Shown: positions 20,483-31,077 of the stretch, piece by piece
Position numbering within the stretch: the first letter of the stretch is position 1
How the letters are laid out: every line of letters begins with the position of its first letter
Origin: Closterium sp. Naga37s-1
Lineage: Eukaryota; Streptophyta; Zygnematophyceae; Desmidiales; Closteriaceae
DNA length: 64,000 bases
Direction of reading: 5' to 3'
NCBI GenBank assembly: GCA_947471745.1
Contig: CANJKZ010000955.1
Coordinates: 1,299,501-1,363,500, forward strand
Program-made: the position numbers and the translations under genes
Notes under the pieces: model-generated
The model's database searches: none
What the model saw: the letters and a program-made list of their open reading frames with translations, nothing else
Told to the model about the DNA's origin: nothing

Positions 20483-23400
20483 ATGGCGGAAGGCGATTAC
20501 CCCGAGTTGGGCCAATGGACCTCTAGCTGGTGCGGCTGTTTCGAAGATATGCCATCATGTAACATTTACGTTCTTAGGGTACAAATCGTTCACATAGAGC
20601 TGTAGTTAGTTCTTCGTTGACACTCGCAATCTGATTCTTTGCCCTGCGCCATGTTACAGGCTGTCTCGTCCTTTGGTGTCCTTGTGTAGCCGTTGGCCGA
20701 GTCGCTAACATCGTGGATGCAGGCAAAAACGGTGAGCTAGTACTCCGGTGTCCTCTCTCTTTTCCAGTGCGATAGAGTGCAATTCAGGCAAACTAGCACC
20801 TCGTAGGCCGCGAATGCGAAGTGCTTCACGACTTGTTGAAGAGAGCTGATGGAAATGACACGCCTGTACACTCACGAATCGCTTAGAACTGATCGGCCCT
20901 TCCGCTAAGTATGATAGCTTTCTCGGGCTAGGCCCAACTGGAGAGAATATCGCCGCTACGAAGCCACGAGGAGTCGTTGTAGTAGTTGACCTGATACTGT
21001 TATGAATGCACCTTCAGAACTAGCCCTAAACCCCTAAATGCACCTTCAGAACTACTTGGCACCTAACGCGCCAAGTAGTGAGGCGCCTCATAACAACACA
21101 AGCTACGAGTCGTAGCTCCTTAGCCGCTGTCCTGATCCGCCTCACTGCGGGATTCACGACCTTCAAGGTCAGGATCCCTCCTGGAGTAAACGCGTCGCTT
21201 CGACAATCGCGTTTTCCGCACCTGAAGACTGTCGGTGTCCCGCTGAGAGGCCACGACGATCTCAAATCTTGAGCATAACGACCTGGCATACGAGATGGCA
21301 TGATATCGACATCTACCAGCCATCCCAAAAAGCGTCACGTAATCCTTCCATGTGGCCTCTGGTAGAAGGAACATGCTGGTAACCACATATGTGTTTCTAG
21401 TAATATAGTATTGCCGTCCTTGCCTCTGATTTCCCACGACTGACTCATGATGCAATGCTGCTGCATGCCCTGTGAATCTCAGAAGCGGGGGAAATCTGCA
21501 TCTTCTGGTGCATCACCGAGTGGCTCTTGTGCGGCTGCATCGTGTCCAGAGGTGCTCTGCTCTCTCCCAATCTCTCCCACTCTCGCTTTCTTTCGGAGGT
21601 GTATATAGAGTTTACTAGGTGATGTTTGAGTCAGCTTAAAAGGCATTCTGGTGCATCACCGAGTGCCTCTTGTGCGACGGCTGCATCGTGACCACAGGTG
21701 CTCTGCTCTCTCCCACCCACTCTCACTCTCTCCCGCTCTCTCTTGCTTTCGTGGTGATTTTAGAGTTAACTAGGTGACGTTTGAGTCAACTTACACGCGG
21801 ATTTTTATACGTCCCAGGCATCGAGAGGATGCAAATATGCGCACGTTTGCTTATTTTTGGCGCCTAAGAAACTGACGGATCCAGGTAGCATACGCACATT
21901 ACACGTCTTCAGTGTACCCTTCTCTCCCATACGAAACTCATGAGGTGAAGGCACGGACACTATATTGCGTGTACCCATGATTCCAGTGCACTTCATTTCC
22001 CTTTCCCCTCCACTGTCACCCCTCCTCTTCTTCCCCCCTCCCTCCCACCTCCTCTTCCCCACATCCCTCCCTCCCTCCCGCCGTTCCCCCCCACTCCCTC
22101 CCTCCGTACTCAGAATACCGAGAAACGCTAAGGGCAAGGTACGACCTGCCAGCAAAGCCCTGTGGGGATCTCTGGATGCACTGGTGCTGTCCGCTCGGAC
22201 CTTTGAGACGCCTCAAAAGCCGTCCGTCCGTCCCTCCCTCCCTCCCTCCCTCCCTCCGTACTCAGAATACCAAGAAGCGCTGATGGCTAGGTAAGGCCTT
22301 CCAGAAAAGCCCTGTGTGGATCTCTGGATGCACTGGTGCTGTGTGCTCTGCCTTTTGAGGTGTCTCAAAAGTCTTTCTTCCTCCGTTTCACCCAACTCCC
22401 TTTCTCCCTCCCCTTCCATTCACTCCCTCCCTCCGTACTCAGAATACCGAGAAACGCTAAGGGCTAGGTACGGCCTTCCAGAAAAGCCCTGTGGGGATCT
22501 CTGGATGCACTGGTGCTGTCCGCTCTGTGCCGTTTCCCAGGAGTACCGAGAACTGAAGAGCCGTGGCTGGGATCTGTCTATCGGTGAGTGTCCTGCGTGG
22601 GCGGTACAGGCACATGCTTGGTGACCCAATTCCTCTTGGCTGCACTGGTGCTGTGCGCTCTGTGCTGTTTCCCAGGAGTACCGAGAGTTGACCAGCCGTG
22701 GCTGGGACCTGTCCCTCAGTGAGTGGCCTCTGAGGCTTATACAGCCACATGCCTGGTGATCCGATTCGTCCAGCCTGCACTGCTGCTGTGCGCTCTGTGC
22801 TATCTCCCAGGAGTATCGGGAGCTTACCAGCCGTGGCTGGGACCTCTCTATCGATGACTGCACTGATGAAGCTCTGATCAGGTTTTTCCCTCGTGATAGG
22901 CCGAAACATGCTTGTCTTTGTCTTGTTTCAATCAAGAGACGAGTTCCTTCGCAAGCCTTCTCTTTAGCTGAGAAATCAGTTTACTGGACGAGTTCACAGT
23001 CTTTGATCCTACTGCTAATAGGGTCTCCACCTTGCTGCTCTTCCCCATGAGTGAGGACCCGTGGGACCTCACGTACGTGTATCGCGAGCTCACCAGCCAT
23101 GGCTGGGACCTCTCGATCGGTGAGTGCACTCTGAGGCTCACGCACATGCGTGGTGACCCGGTTCGTCTAGCCTGCACTGGTGTGGCGATCTCTGGATGCT
23201 CTGCTGCTGTGCGCTCTGTGCCATCTCCCAGGAGTACCGAGAGCTTAAGAGCCGTGGCTGGGACCTGTCTATCAGTGAGTGTCCTGCGTCTTGTGAGGCA
23301 CATGCTGGTGAGTGCCCTGTGAGGGCGATGCATGCACATACCTGGTGATCCGATTCCTCCAGGCTTCAGCACTGGTGCTGTGCGCTCTGCGCCATCTCCC

Positions 23401-23817
23401 AGGAGTGCCGAGAGCTCAACAACCAAGGATGGGACCTGTCAATGGTTGAGTGTCCTGTGAGCAATACTAGTGCTGGCACATGCTGGGTAGCCTGATCATG
23501 TGACAGCGACACATGCACATGCTTGGCGATCTGATTCCTCAAGCCTGCACTGGTGCTGTTCGCTCTCCTCCATCTCCCATGAGGCTCAACAGCAGTGGCT
23601 GAGGCCCCTCTCCATTGGTGAGTGTGTTTTGATTGCATTACACGTTGGGGGCCTTCTCAACCGAAATGACTTGTGTCTTGTGTGTGCGTATGCTTGGCGG
23701 AGTGCAGATTTCAGAGAAAACAAGAATAGGACTCCCCCTCCGCAACAGTTTATGGAGAAAGCCCGACCTAGTGCTTCCCATGCCAGTGCTGAAGTGGTTA
23801 CTACGGGTGACACATAA
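20483..23817 (+). CDS. PLAC8 (Cys-rich) family protein, five exons
   Basis: Exons are 20483-20558, 20660-20731, 21483-21551, 22443-22583 and 23708-23817. All junctions are GT-AG and phase 1, giving 468 nt and 155 residues. Domain order matches PLAC8: [16 protein letters not shown], then [20 protein letters not shown], a short hydrophobic Cys-rich segment ([17 protein letters not shown]), [15 protein letters not shown], and [20 protein letters not shown]. The C-terminus is the usual Asn/Arg then Pro-rich tail ([14 protein letters not shown]). PLAC8 proteins are small membrane-associated Cys-rich proteins; plant members include the FW2.2 cell-number regulators and the PCR metal-resistance proteins. 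Start chosen: ATG 20483, giving [12 protein letters not shown] just before the domain. Exons 3 and 4 have extra copies nearby (next entry). The exon 3 donor (GTGCTC) is weak. Function here cannot be narrowed further. Confidence 0.8.
21646..23620 (+). repeat. tandem duplicated exons of the PLAC8 gene
   Basis: Extra copies of the PLAC8 exons lie between the used ones. A second exon 3 (about 21646-21704, [16 protein letters not shown]) lacks an in-phase acceptor. Exon 4 starts are repeated at 22114 and 22266 before the complete one at 22443. Each start sits after a CCCTCC tract and TACTCAG. The first runs into unrelated sequence after HWCCPL and the second has a TAA. The second half of exon 4 (HWCC-LCA-SQEYREL-SRGWDLS) recurs after 22639, 22773, 23069, 23195, 23362 and 23546, spaced about 90-300 bp, several with a GTGAGT donor kept. 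Their starts are not phase-compatible with the phase 1 introns, so they are probably unused or alternative exons. Confidence 0.75.
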
Positions 23818-24119
23818 AGGTGTATGATGTTTCATGATGACGTTTGGAGTTAACTTTACCGTCATCACCCGGATAGAAGATAGTTTTGAACTGAAGACAT
23901 GGGTGTCTTTAATACGGGCTTTTTCTTATAAACGGAAGTTCCTTTTATAGGAGACCATATTACCGATATCGGATAAGACATACATGTCTTATAAACTGTT
24001 GGGCTGAGAAAAGCCCTTAGGATCGTTTTCAAGGACTAAGACTCGGGCTGATAATGTATTAGCGGTAGCGTTTTAATGAGAGTAATTGAACAACCTTGCA
24101 CTAGTATGTGAGAACAAGA
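23818..24119. other. AT-rich spacer between PLAC8 and element D
   Basis: Contains TACCGTCATCACCCGGATA (near 23859) and ATAAGACATACATGTCTTATA. Similar pieces in inverted orientation occur at 41600-41760 beyond element E. It may be a remnant of another repeat family; no gene seen. Confidence 0.4.
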
Positions 24120-24250
24120 TGTCAAGAAACTGAACGAGAATGAATGCATTGAGCATAAAGTTGGTACAAGTACTAACCCTAACTGGGTTGTGCCCCTTAT
24201 GGGCTACTCCACTACAGCCTACACAATATAAGCATTATAACATTTTGACA
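24120..24250 (-). repeat. 3' LTR of element D
   Basis: 131 bp, TGTCAAGAAAC ... CATTTTGACA on the plus strand. It contains the GGTACAAGTA core and the GTAGGCTGTAGTG motif typical of the family. Confidence 0.85.
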
Positions 24251-24420
24251 CACCCTCATACAGGGCTCTCGTTATCAGTGTAATTTACACTGGTATACTG
24301 ATTAGAAGGGTGAAATTCAGGGCCTGCGCTGATGGGTTTGGGTAAATTTTTGGGGGATTAGTGTTCACTGATATGTCAGTGTAACGATTCAGGCCACACT
24401 GATGCTCTAGGGTAATTTTT

Positions 24421-24563
24421 TTTCAGAATGTGATGTTTGTGTAGCCTGCAGTGGGGTACTCTATAGCAAGTACAGCTCGAATTAGGGTTTGCTATATGTA
24501 CTGAACTGCATGCTAGTGAAATCCTCTCTTTTCTGTTTCTTGATTCTGCCTAGCATTTCAACA
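24421..24563 (+). repeat. 5' LTR of mini-element C
   Basis: 143 bp ending CATTTCAACA. It contains AGTACA ... TGTACT, the family's internal inverted repeat in a changed but still pairing form. Confidence 0.92.
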
Positions 24564-24779
24564 TGGTATCAGAGCAGGTCGACCCTCCTGGGTCGATCCT
24601 GTGGGTGGGTCCCACCCGATGCTTCCGCTGCTCTACTGCTTGTAGCGCGCCCCGGGCGCGTGCTGTTTCCTGCCTGCCGCGCGTTCCGGGCGCGCAGCGA
24701 TTTTTCTTCCCGCCGCGCGCCCCGAGGCGCGCGGCGGTTTTCTGCCCCGTCGAACCGTCGCGTCGCCCCCCGTCGCCCG

Positions 24780-25060
24780 ACGCGGCCCGCGCGACCTGCG
24801 CCAGGCCCGCGCGCGGCCCGTACGGGCTGCGCCAGGCCCGCGCGCGACCCGTACGGGCTGCGCCAGGCCCGCGCGCGGCCCGTACAGCCCGCGCGCGGCC
24901 GGTACGGGCTGCGCCAGGCCCGCGCGCGGCCTGTACGGCCTGCGCCAGCCCAGCGCGCGGCTCGTACGGGCTGCGCCAGGCCCGCGCGCGGCTCGGGCAG
25001 CCCGCGCGCGGTTCGTACGGGCTGCACCAGGCCCGTGAGCGGCCCGTACTGTCTCCCCCC
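24780..25060 (+). repeat. GC-rich tandem leader of mini-element C
   Basis: About eight units of a ~30 bp repeat built on CGCGCGCGGCCCGTACGGGC and CTGCGCCAGGCC. The unit itself contains palindromes (GCCCGTACGGGC). Confidence 0.85.
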
Positions 25061-25369
25061 TTGCCGCACGCCGTCCCCCGAGCTCCTGACTCCGCCCCAC
25101 CCCCGCTGCTGCCTGCGTTCCTGTGTTAGGGTTTGGGGGTGGAGAGTATGGGGGTGCTGTGTGTGTGAGCCGTCCCCTTCTCCTCCTCCTCCTCCGTCTC
25201 CCACTGCTGCAGCTGCCGCTGAGGGGGGTGGATGTGTTGGAGCCGTCGGAGTCGTTTGAGGGGGGTGGCGAGTGAGCAGTGCTAGAGGTGCAGCAGGGAG
25301 TGTGTGAACGGGGTGTGGGACAGTTGGGGGAGGTTGACCGGAGGTAGCCGACTTGTCGTCCGCAGCGCC

Positions 25370-25590
25370 TAAAGTCCAGAGAGCCACGACCCCCTGTAGC
25401 CTGAGTAGTCCGGGGCTCTGCGCCCGGTAGCCACAGTGTGAGCACTCCTGGTAGTCCAGAGAGCCACGACCCCCTGTGGCCTGAGTAGTCCGGGGCTCTG
25501 CGCCCGGTAGCCACAGTGTGTGCACTCCTGGGAGCACAGTGAGCCAGCTGCGCCTGTCGCCGTGTAGTCTGGGTTTAGCCTGGTAGCGAC
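25370..25590 (+). repeat. direct repeats in the interior of mini-element C
   Basis: A ~78 bp unit (AGAGAGCCACGACCCCCTGT, CTGAGTAGTCCGGGGCTCTG, CCCGGTAGCCACAGTGTG) occurs twice near 25376 and 25455, with a decayed third copy after 25535. Confidence 0.8.
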
Positions 25591-25775
25591 AGTGCTGCGC
25601 ACTCCTGCTACCTGTGTGTCTGCAGCTTCAGCCGTCGCCTCCCATCTTCTCGCCCTCACAATTTCTCCTCCTCCTCACTTGCCCTCTGTGACTGCCTCTA
25701 GCTTTGCTTATACTTGTGAACTACTGCTTTGCCTGCTTGTTGTTTTGATTGTACCCCACTTTGACTATGGGGGTG

Positions 25776-25918
25776 TGTCAGAATGTGATGTTTGTGTAGC
25801 CTGCAGTGGGGTACTCTATAGCGAGTACAGCCCGAATTAGGGTTTGCTATATGTACTGAACTGCATGCTAGTGAAATCCTCTCTTTTCTGTTTCTTGATT
25901 CTGCCTAGCATTTCAACA
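25776..25918 (+). repeat. 3' LTR of mini-element C
   Basis: 143 bp, TGTCAGAATG ... CATTTCAACA, directly after the polypurine tract. Confidence 0.93.
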
Positions 25919-26695
25919 TTTTTCCCTTAGCGAAGATTACCCTGAAGAGTGTGCAGGGAACCACCCTCCCCCCACCTCCCCCCCCCCCCCCTCTTCGGAA
26001 ACTCTACTTATCGAGACGAAATTTTCTAGAAATTTCGTAACGATACATCCAATTTCGTAATGATGCACTACGACGCCAGCACGAGAGTACTGACAACCGA
26101 CTTTGCATCACTCCGTGTCTGCTTGCATCCTACTTGTTACTGTAGAGGCGATGCAACCTGATTGGTCGAAGCTGCACTCACTGCAAAAACTTCAACTTTC
26201 TCGACTAGGAAATTTGGGACTCAAATCCCCAAACACACGTTCCCCCCAAGAAGCTTGGTTGCTGCCAGCACATACTGAGCTGCCTAGAGTACAATCAGGG
26301 TAAAAAATATACCTACACTGATGCCTCTGGGTAAAGTTTTCAAAACTTCAAGTTACACTGATCCATCAGTGTTTCCAAAAAGGGCACACTGCTCAGAAGG
26401 GTTTTGAAAATATCTACACTGCTAATCGTGAGTAGGCAAAATCCAAAACTAAGCCCTGCCCCCATAGTCAAAGTGGGGGAGAACAAGTGGTCACAAGACC
26501 AGTCAAGAAAAGTAAAGCAAGCTCAGGGTGGATCACGAAGTTACCACACATTCTGAGCACAAGCAAATGGCCACAACGCCCGTTCACAAACAGAGTTATA
26601 TAAAAGAGAACAAACAGTACAGTGATCATAACGTAGCAAGTGTAAGCATGCAGGTATATATATATAGATCACAGTACAAGCAAAGTCACGCAGTG

Positions 26696-28463
26696 AGCAA
26701 GTGAGGCAATGTAGGCACAAGGCCTAAAACAGTAGAGGAGAACAAGGCCGCTCTCCCAAGTTGGTCAGCAGGTAGGTGAGCCAGCGTAACTCCTGTGCAG
26801 CCATGGCCTCTGCGTAGATCTCAGCCTCACAACTGGAACTGAGAACAGAAGACGAGCGGGTAGACCGCCAAGAAACAGAGCCGGAGCCAAGGCTGAAAGT
26901 GTAACCCAGTGACGATCGCTGCGTAGCCGAGTCGTCAACCCAAGACGCGTCTGCGTGCCCAGTGAGGACAACTGGACCCCGTCCTCCAAGCACGAGCCCC
27001 ATGCCCGAAGTACTGCACAAGTAGTGCAACACCCTCTTAGCGGCCTCCCAGTGCTCTAGTTGGTGTCTCCCGGGCGCAACGTAGCGTGCCAGGATGCTAA
27101 GAGGGTAGGCAAGGTCAGGTCGAGTGCAGGTCATCAGATACATGAGGCAGCCCAGAAGCTATGGATACGGGCCACTCGGCTCTACGGACTCGTCCAAAGA
27201 TGGAGCTGAGAGCGAGTGATCGGTAGGCAGAGGAGTGGACTGTGGCGAGGAGTACCGGAAACCGAAGCGCTGAAGGACCGGGTGCACCATGTGTGACTGA
27301 GTCAGGGTGATGGTGCGCCGTGCTCTGTCCCGGGTGATCTGCAAGCCAAGAGACCTGCGCAGCTCACCCAGGTCAGTGCAGGTGTGTCTCTTCTGCAGCT
27401 CCGACTTCACAAAGGCCAGTGCCTCAGTGTCAGCAGTGGCAAAAACCAAGTCGTCGACGTACACGAGGATGTAGAACAGCGGCAACGAAGTGTCGGTGCG
27501 CAGATACAGCGACGAGTCAGCAGTCGAAGGAGCAAACCCAAGAGCCGCAAGCGTTGTCCTCAGTGTGTCGTGCCACTCGCGAGGCACCTTGCGGAGACCG
27601 TAGACTGGCCGCCGGAGGCTCCACTAGGTACCTGCAGGAAACGATCCAGTGAATCTAGGTGGGCGGCGCAGCCAGATCTCCTCGTGCAGGCTGCCCTGTA
27701 AGAAAGCTGTGCTGAAGTCAAAAGAGTGAAGCTCGTTGTCACGCTGAGCGGCGACGTGCAGCAGCACTCGAAGAGTGGTCATCTTTGGGGTAGGGGAGAA
27801 GGTCTGGAAGAAGTCAACTCCCTATCGCTGACTGAAGCCTCGTGCAACGTAACGAGCCTTGAAGATAGGCGGAGAACCCGACGGCCGCTTCACCCTGAAA
27901 ATCCACATGCCATCGACTATGTTCGTCCCACGAGGGGGAACTGCGTCGACGTAGGTGCCTGTGGACTTCCACGATGCCATCTCTGCGTCCATGGCTGTCT
28001 GCCACTGAGAGGAGTAGGGACCCGTAATCGCCTCTGCGTAGGAGCGCGGGGTCGGGATGTCTGGTGCATCCAGGTCTCCCTCAGGTGCAAGCAGCATGGC
28101 CACAAGATGAGCTACAGCAGCTGCAAGATACTCAAAGTCCTCCTGACTATCCTCAAGGACATCCGTGCCAAGAGCACACTCACCCCTGACGGACGGAGGA
28201 CAGTCAAACTCAGACTCAGCAACAAGACTAGCGGCGTAGTCGAGACGACAGGCGGCAGCAAAGTCAACAAGCTCAGCAACTAGGGCAGACGCAGCAGCGG
28301 ACTCAAACGAAGGGTCAGTGACAACAGTGGCTAGAAGACGTGTGACAGTAGGACTGGCAGCACGAACTAAGTCAAACTCAGGGTCCGGACCGTCAGTAAG
28401 AGAGGACACAGGAGGAGACGGCAGGGGAGCTCGCAGTGGAACAGAGGAAGGACGAAGTGCCAT
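26696..28463 (-). pseudogene. element D reverse transcriptase and RNase H, broken
   Basis: RT starts in the frame from 28463 (ALRPSSVPLRAPL ... WQTAMDAEMASWKST). Lesions follow in order. GAG becomes TAG at the end of that frame (27822-27824), CAG becomes TAG in GTQWSL (27624-27626), and GAG becomes TAG in YPELVG (27159-27161). The YVDD motif is present near 27463. RNase H is truncated: after GERPCSP about 170 bp, including the YVDNKAM part, are deleted (junction near 26740), and the tail TVLGLVP is out of frame. No active enzyme is possible. Confidence 0.88.
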
Positions 28464-29633
28464 TACGTGAGTGCCGGGGACAGGAGGAGGACGCGGACGA
28501 GGAACACGACGACCAGTGCAAACAGCTCGAACAGGCGAGGCAACACGAGACTCAGGCTCACGACGCTCTGTAAAAGAGTGTGTCTGCTCAGTGTAAGGAG
28601 AAGGAGCAGGCAGAGGGGAGTCTGGCTATAACTATGGCTGCGACTGGTGAGGCGGTGGACACAGCAAGCTAGGAGTAAGGCCAGTAGAAGACGGGAGACT
28701 AAGAACCTGGCGAAGGACCGAGCCTGGTGGCGGCAAAGACGACGGCGACGGCAGAACGAAAAACGGTCGCCGCTGCACAGTGCCTCTAGCACCAGTACCG
28801 CCAGCTCCAGCACCCCCAACGCCAGCAACTCCAGCTCCAGGGTCTCCAACTCCAGCGCCTCCAGCTCCAGGGCCTCCAGCTCCAGGGCCTCCAGCTCTAG
28901 GGTCTCCAGCGCAAGCACCTCCAGCTCCAGGGTCTCCAGCTCCAGCGCCTCCAGCTACAGGGTCTCCACCTCTAGTGCCTCCAGCTCCAGCGCCTCCAGC
29001 GCCATCGCCTCCAGCTAAAACGCCTCCAGCGCGAGTGCCTCTAGCTCCAGGGTCTCCAGCTCCACCGCCTCCAGCACCACCAGCTCCGGCAGCTCTAGTG
29101 CCTCTAGTACGAGCACCTCCAGGACCAGCAGCTCCAGCACCTACGGTACCTCCAGCTCTAGCAGTAACTCCAGCACCTCCAGGACTAGTAGCTCCAGCAC
29201 CTCCAGCCCCAGTGCCTCCAGCGGCATGGCCTCCAGCTCCTGCAGCGCCACTCCAAAGGCGTGTGCGCCGAGCAAACCACTCGCGCAGCTGCTGCGGTGA
29301 GAGAGGCTCCCGCCGGTGAGACTGCCGTGGCGAGGCACCCGCAGGACCTCCGGCAGACGCGGTACCCCTAGGCTCAGCACCCCCAGGCTCCGCACCCTTA
29401 GTCTCAGCACCCCCTGGCTCCACACCCTCAGGCTCAGCACCCCCAAGCTCCGCACTCGTAGGCTCAGCACCCCTTGGCTCCGCACCCCCAGACTCCGCAC
29501 CCTCAGAATCAGCACCCCCAGGCTCCGCACCCTCAGGCTCAGCACCCCCAGGCTTCGCACTTGCAGGCACGAAAGCCCCAGACCCGGAACACCGACGCAT
29601 CGCCAACCTTCCCCGTCCAACGCAGTGTGGGCG
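28464..29633 (-). pseudogene. element D integrase C-terminal part and Gly/Ala repeat linker
   Basis: It encodes the end of the integrase and GGAEP-type repeats (29370-29560). A long AGAGG/GDPGAGG-type linker follows (28770-29260), made of 15 bp units such as CTCCAGCTCCAGGGT on the plus strand. A CAG to TAG change ends the frame at 28632-28634 (SQP then stop). The linker repeats are a size-variable region in every copy. Confidence 0.75.
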
Positions 29634-31077
29634 AGGTCTCCAGCAAGGAGACACGGGGCCAGAGGTTGAGCTGATGCGCGGTGTATTGGACCTCAAAAGG
29701 CCACAGGAAATGGGGAGCAGCGGCATGGATCATGGAGGTACGAGCCACCTCCATAACTAAGCCAATGCGGCGCTCAGCAACCCCATTTTGCTGCAGGGAG
29801 GCCGGAAGCGTGAACGATTGGAGGATGCCCTTCCCACAACAAAAGTCCCGCAAGAGGTCGAAGGAGAACTCACCACCTCTGTCAGAGTGCAGACGCAGGA
29901 CAGGAAGGTCCTCGCGGAACCGCTCGCGGAGCTGGAGACGGACTGCGCGGATCCAAGGGATCAAGACATCAGGGACCTCACCCTTGCTGCGCAAGGGGAA
30001 GACCATGGTGTAACGCGTGTTGTCGTCAACAACCGGCAGAAAGAAGCGCTCGCGGCCCTGTCCACTGACGCGGGCTGGGCCCCACACGTCCATGTGGAGA
30101 GTCTGCAGGGGAGCAGTCGTCGGGGGAAACGAGGAGGAGTGAGGAGCGGCGCGCTGCCGCCCCTCGACACAAGGAAGGCATGGCGGGGCAGGCGAGGGAG
30201 GGAGGGGAGGCAGAGACCTGGGAAGACCATAAACAAGGAGGCTGGAGTGCATGCCACGAAGGCGTGGCAGGGAGGTGTGACCAAGGCGGTGGTGCGACAG
30301 GAGGCGATATGAGCAGGGGGGTGCTACCGGACCTGACGCGGACACCTGGGCAGACGCAGCTACATGAGGAGGTCTCCAGCAAGGAGACACGGGGCCAGAG
30401 GTTGAGCTGATGCGCGGTGTATTGGACCTCAAACGGCCACAGGAAATGGGGAGCAGCCGCATGGATCATGGAGGTACGAGCGACCTCCATGACTAAACCA
30501 ATGCGGCGCTCATCAATCCCATTTTGCTGCGGGGAGGCCGGAAGCGTGAACGACTAGAGAATGCCCTCCCCACGTCAAAAGTCCCGCAAGAGGTCAGAGG
30601 AGAACTCACCACCTCTGTTAGAGTGCAGGCGCAGGACCAGAAGGTCCTCACGGAACCGCTCGCGGAGCCGGAGACGGACTGTGCGGATCCAAGGGATCAA
30701 GACATCAGGGACCTCACCCTCGCTGTGCAAGGGGAAGACCGTGGTGTAACGCGTGTAGTCTTCAACAACCAGCAGGAAGTAGCACTCACGGTCCTGTCCA
30801 CTGACGCAGGCGGGGCCCCACACGTCCATGTGGAGAGTCTACAGGGGAGCAGTCGTCGGGGGAAACGAGGAGGAGTGAGGAGCGGCGCGCAGCCGCCCCT
30901 CGATGCAAGGAAGGCAGGGCGGGGTATGCGAGGGCGGGAGGGGAGGCAAAGACCTGGGAAGACCAGAAACAAGGAGACGGGAGTGCATGCCACGAAGGCG
31001 TGGCAGGGAGGGGTGACCAAGGCGGTGGTGCCAAAGGAGAGTCTGGTCTGACAGGAGGCGACACGAGCAGGGGGATG
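29634..31077 (-). pseudogene. element D integrase region, tandemly duplicated
   Basis: The segment from the GAG_pre-integrase finger through the integrase core occurs twice in direct orientation, at 29634-30368 and 30369-31077 (offset about 735 bp). The copies differ at scattered sites (for example LHMDVWGPARVSG against TWTCGAPP-frame changes). The outer copy contains the catalytic LHSDRGGEF and AERRIG motifs. A duplication this size, inside one LTR element, suggests template switching during reverse transcription or unequal exchange. Confidence 0.8.

Larger units (their letters stand above)
24421..25918 (+). mobile_element. LTR mini-element C (non-autonomous, no gag or pol), 1,498 bp
   Basis: Two 143 bp LTRs (24421-24563 and 25776-25918) differ at only a few sites and are flanked by TTTTT (24416-24420 and 25919-25923). 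The first LTR starts TTTCA for TGTCA. The inside holds a primer-binding site (TGGTATCAGAGCAGG at 24564) and a leader hairpin (TCGACCC ... GGGTCGA). GC-rich repeats follow, then about 600 bp without coding potential and the polypurine tract CTATGGGGGTG. It keeps every non-coding signal of the copia family but no protein, so it must have relied on relatives. It sits inside the hAT inside element D. Confidence 0.92.
24261..26458. mobile_element. non-autonomous hAT element inside element D
   Basis: Ends are CAGGGCTCTC and ACTAAGCCCTG. The flanking 8 bp are CCCTCATA (24253-24260) and CCCCCATA (26459-26466), 7 of 8 matching. Without the nested LTR element it is about 695 bp and has no transposase. 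Subterminal ACACTGATG...GGGTAA motifs occur in opposite orientations at both ends. The TIR start CAGGGCT is shared with the hAT at 15225-19339, which could have mobilised it (inference). Confidence 0.8.

Noticed and set aside
22639-23620. The extra PLAC8 motif copies as a multi-repeat protein
   Set aside because: Their likely starts are phase 0 while the introns are phase 1, no acceptor precedes the HWCC part, and some copies have lost donors, so adding them breaks the frame.
28770-29320. Pro/Ala-rich plus-strand frame opposite the element D linker
   Set aside because: It is the antisense of the Gly/Ala repeat linker of the copia polyprotein.
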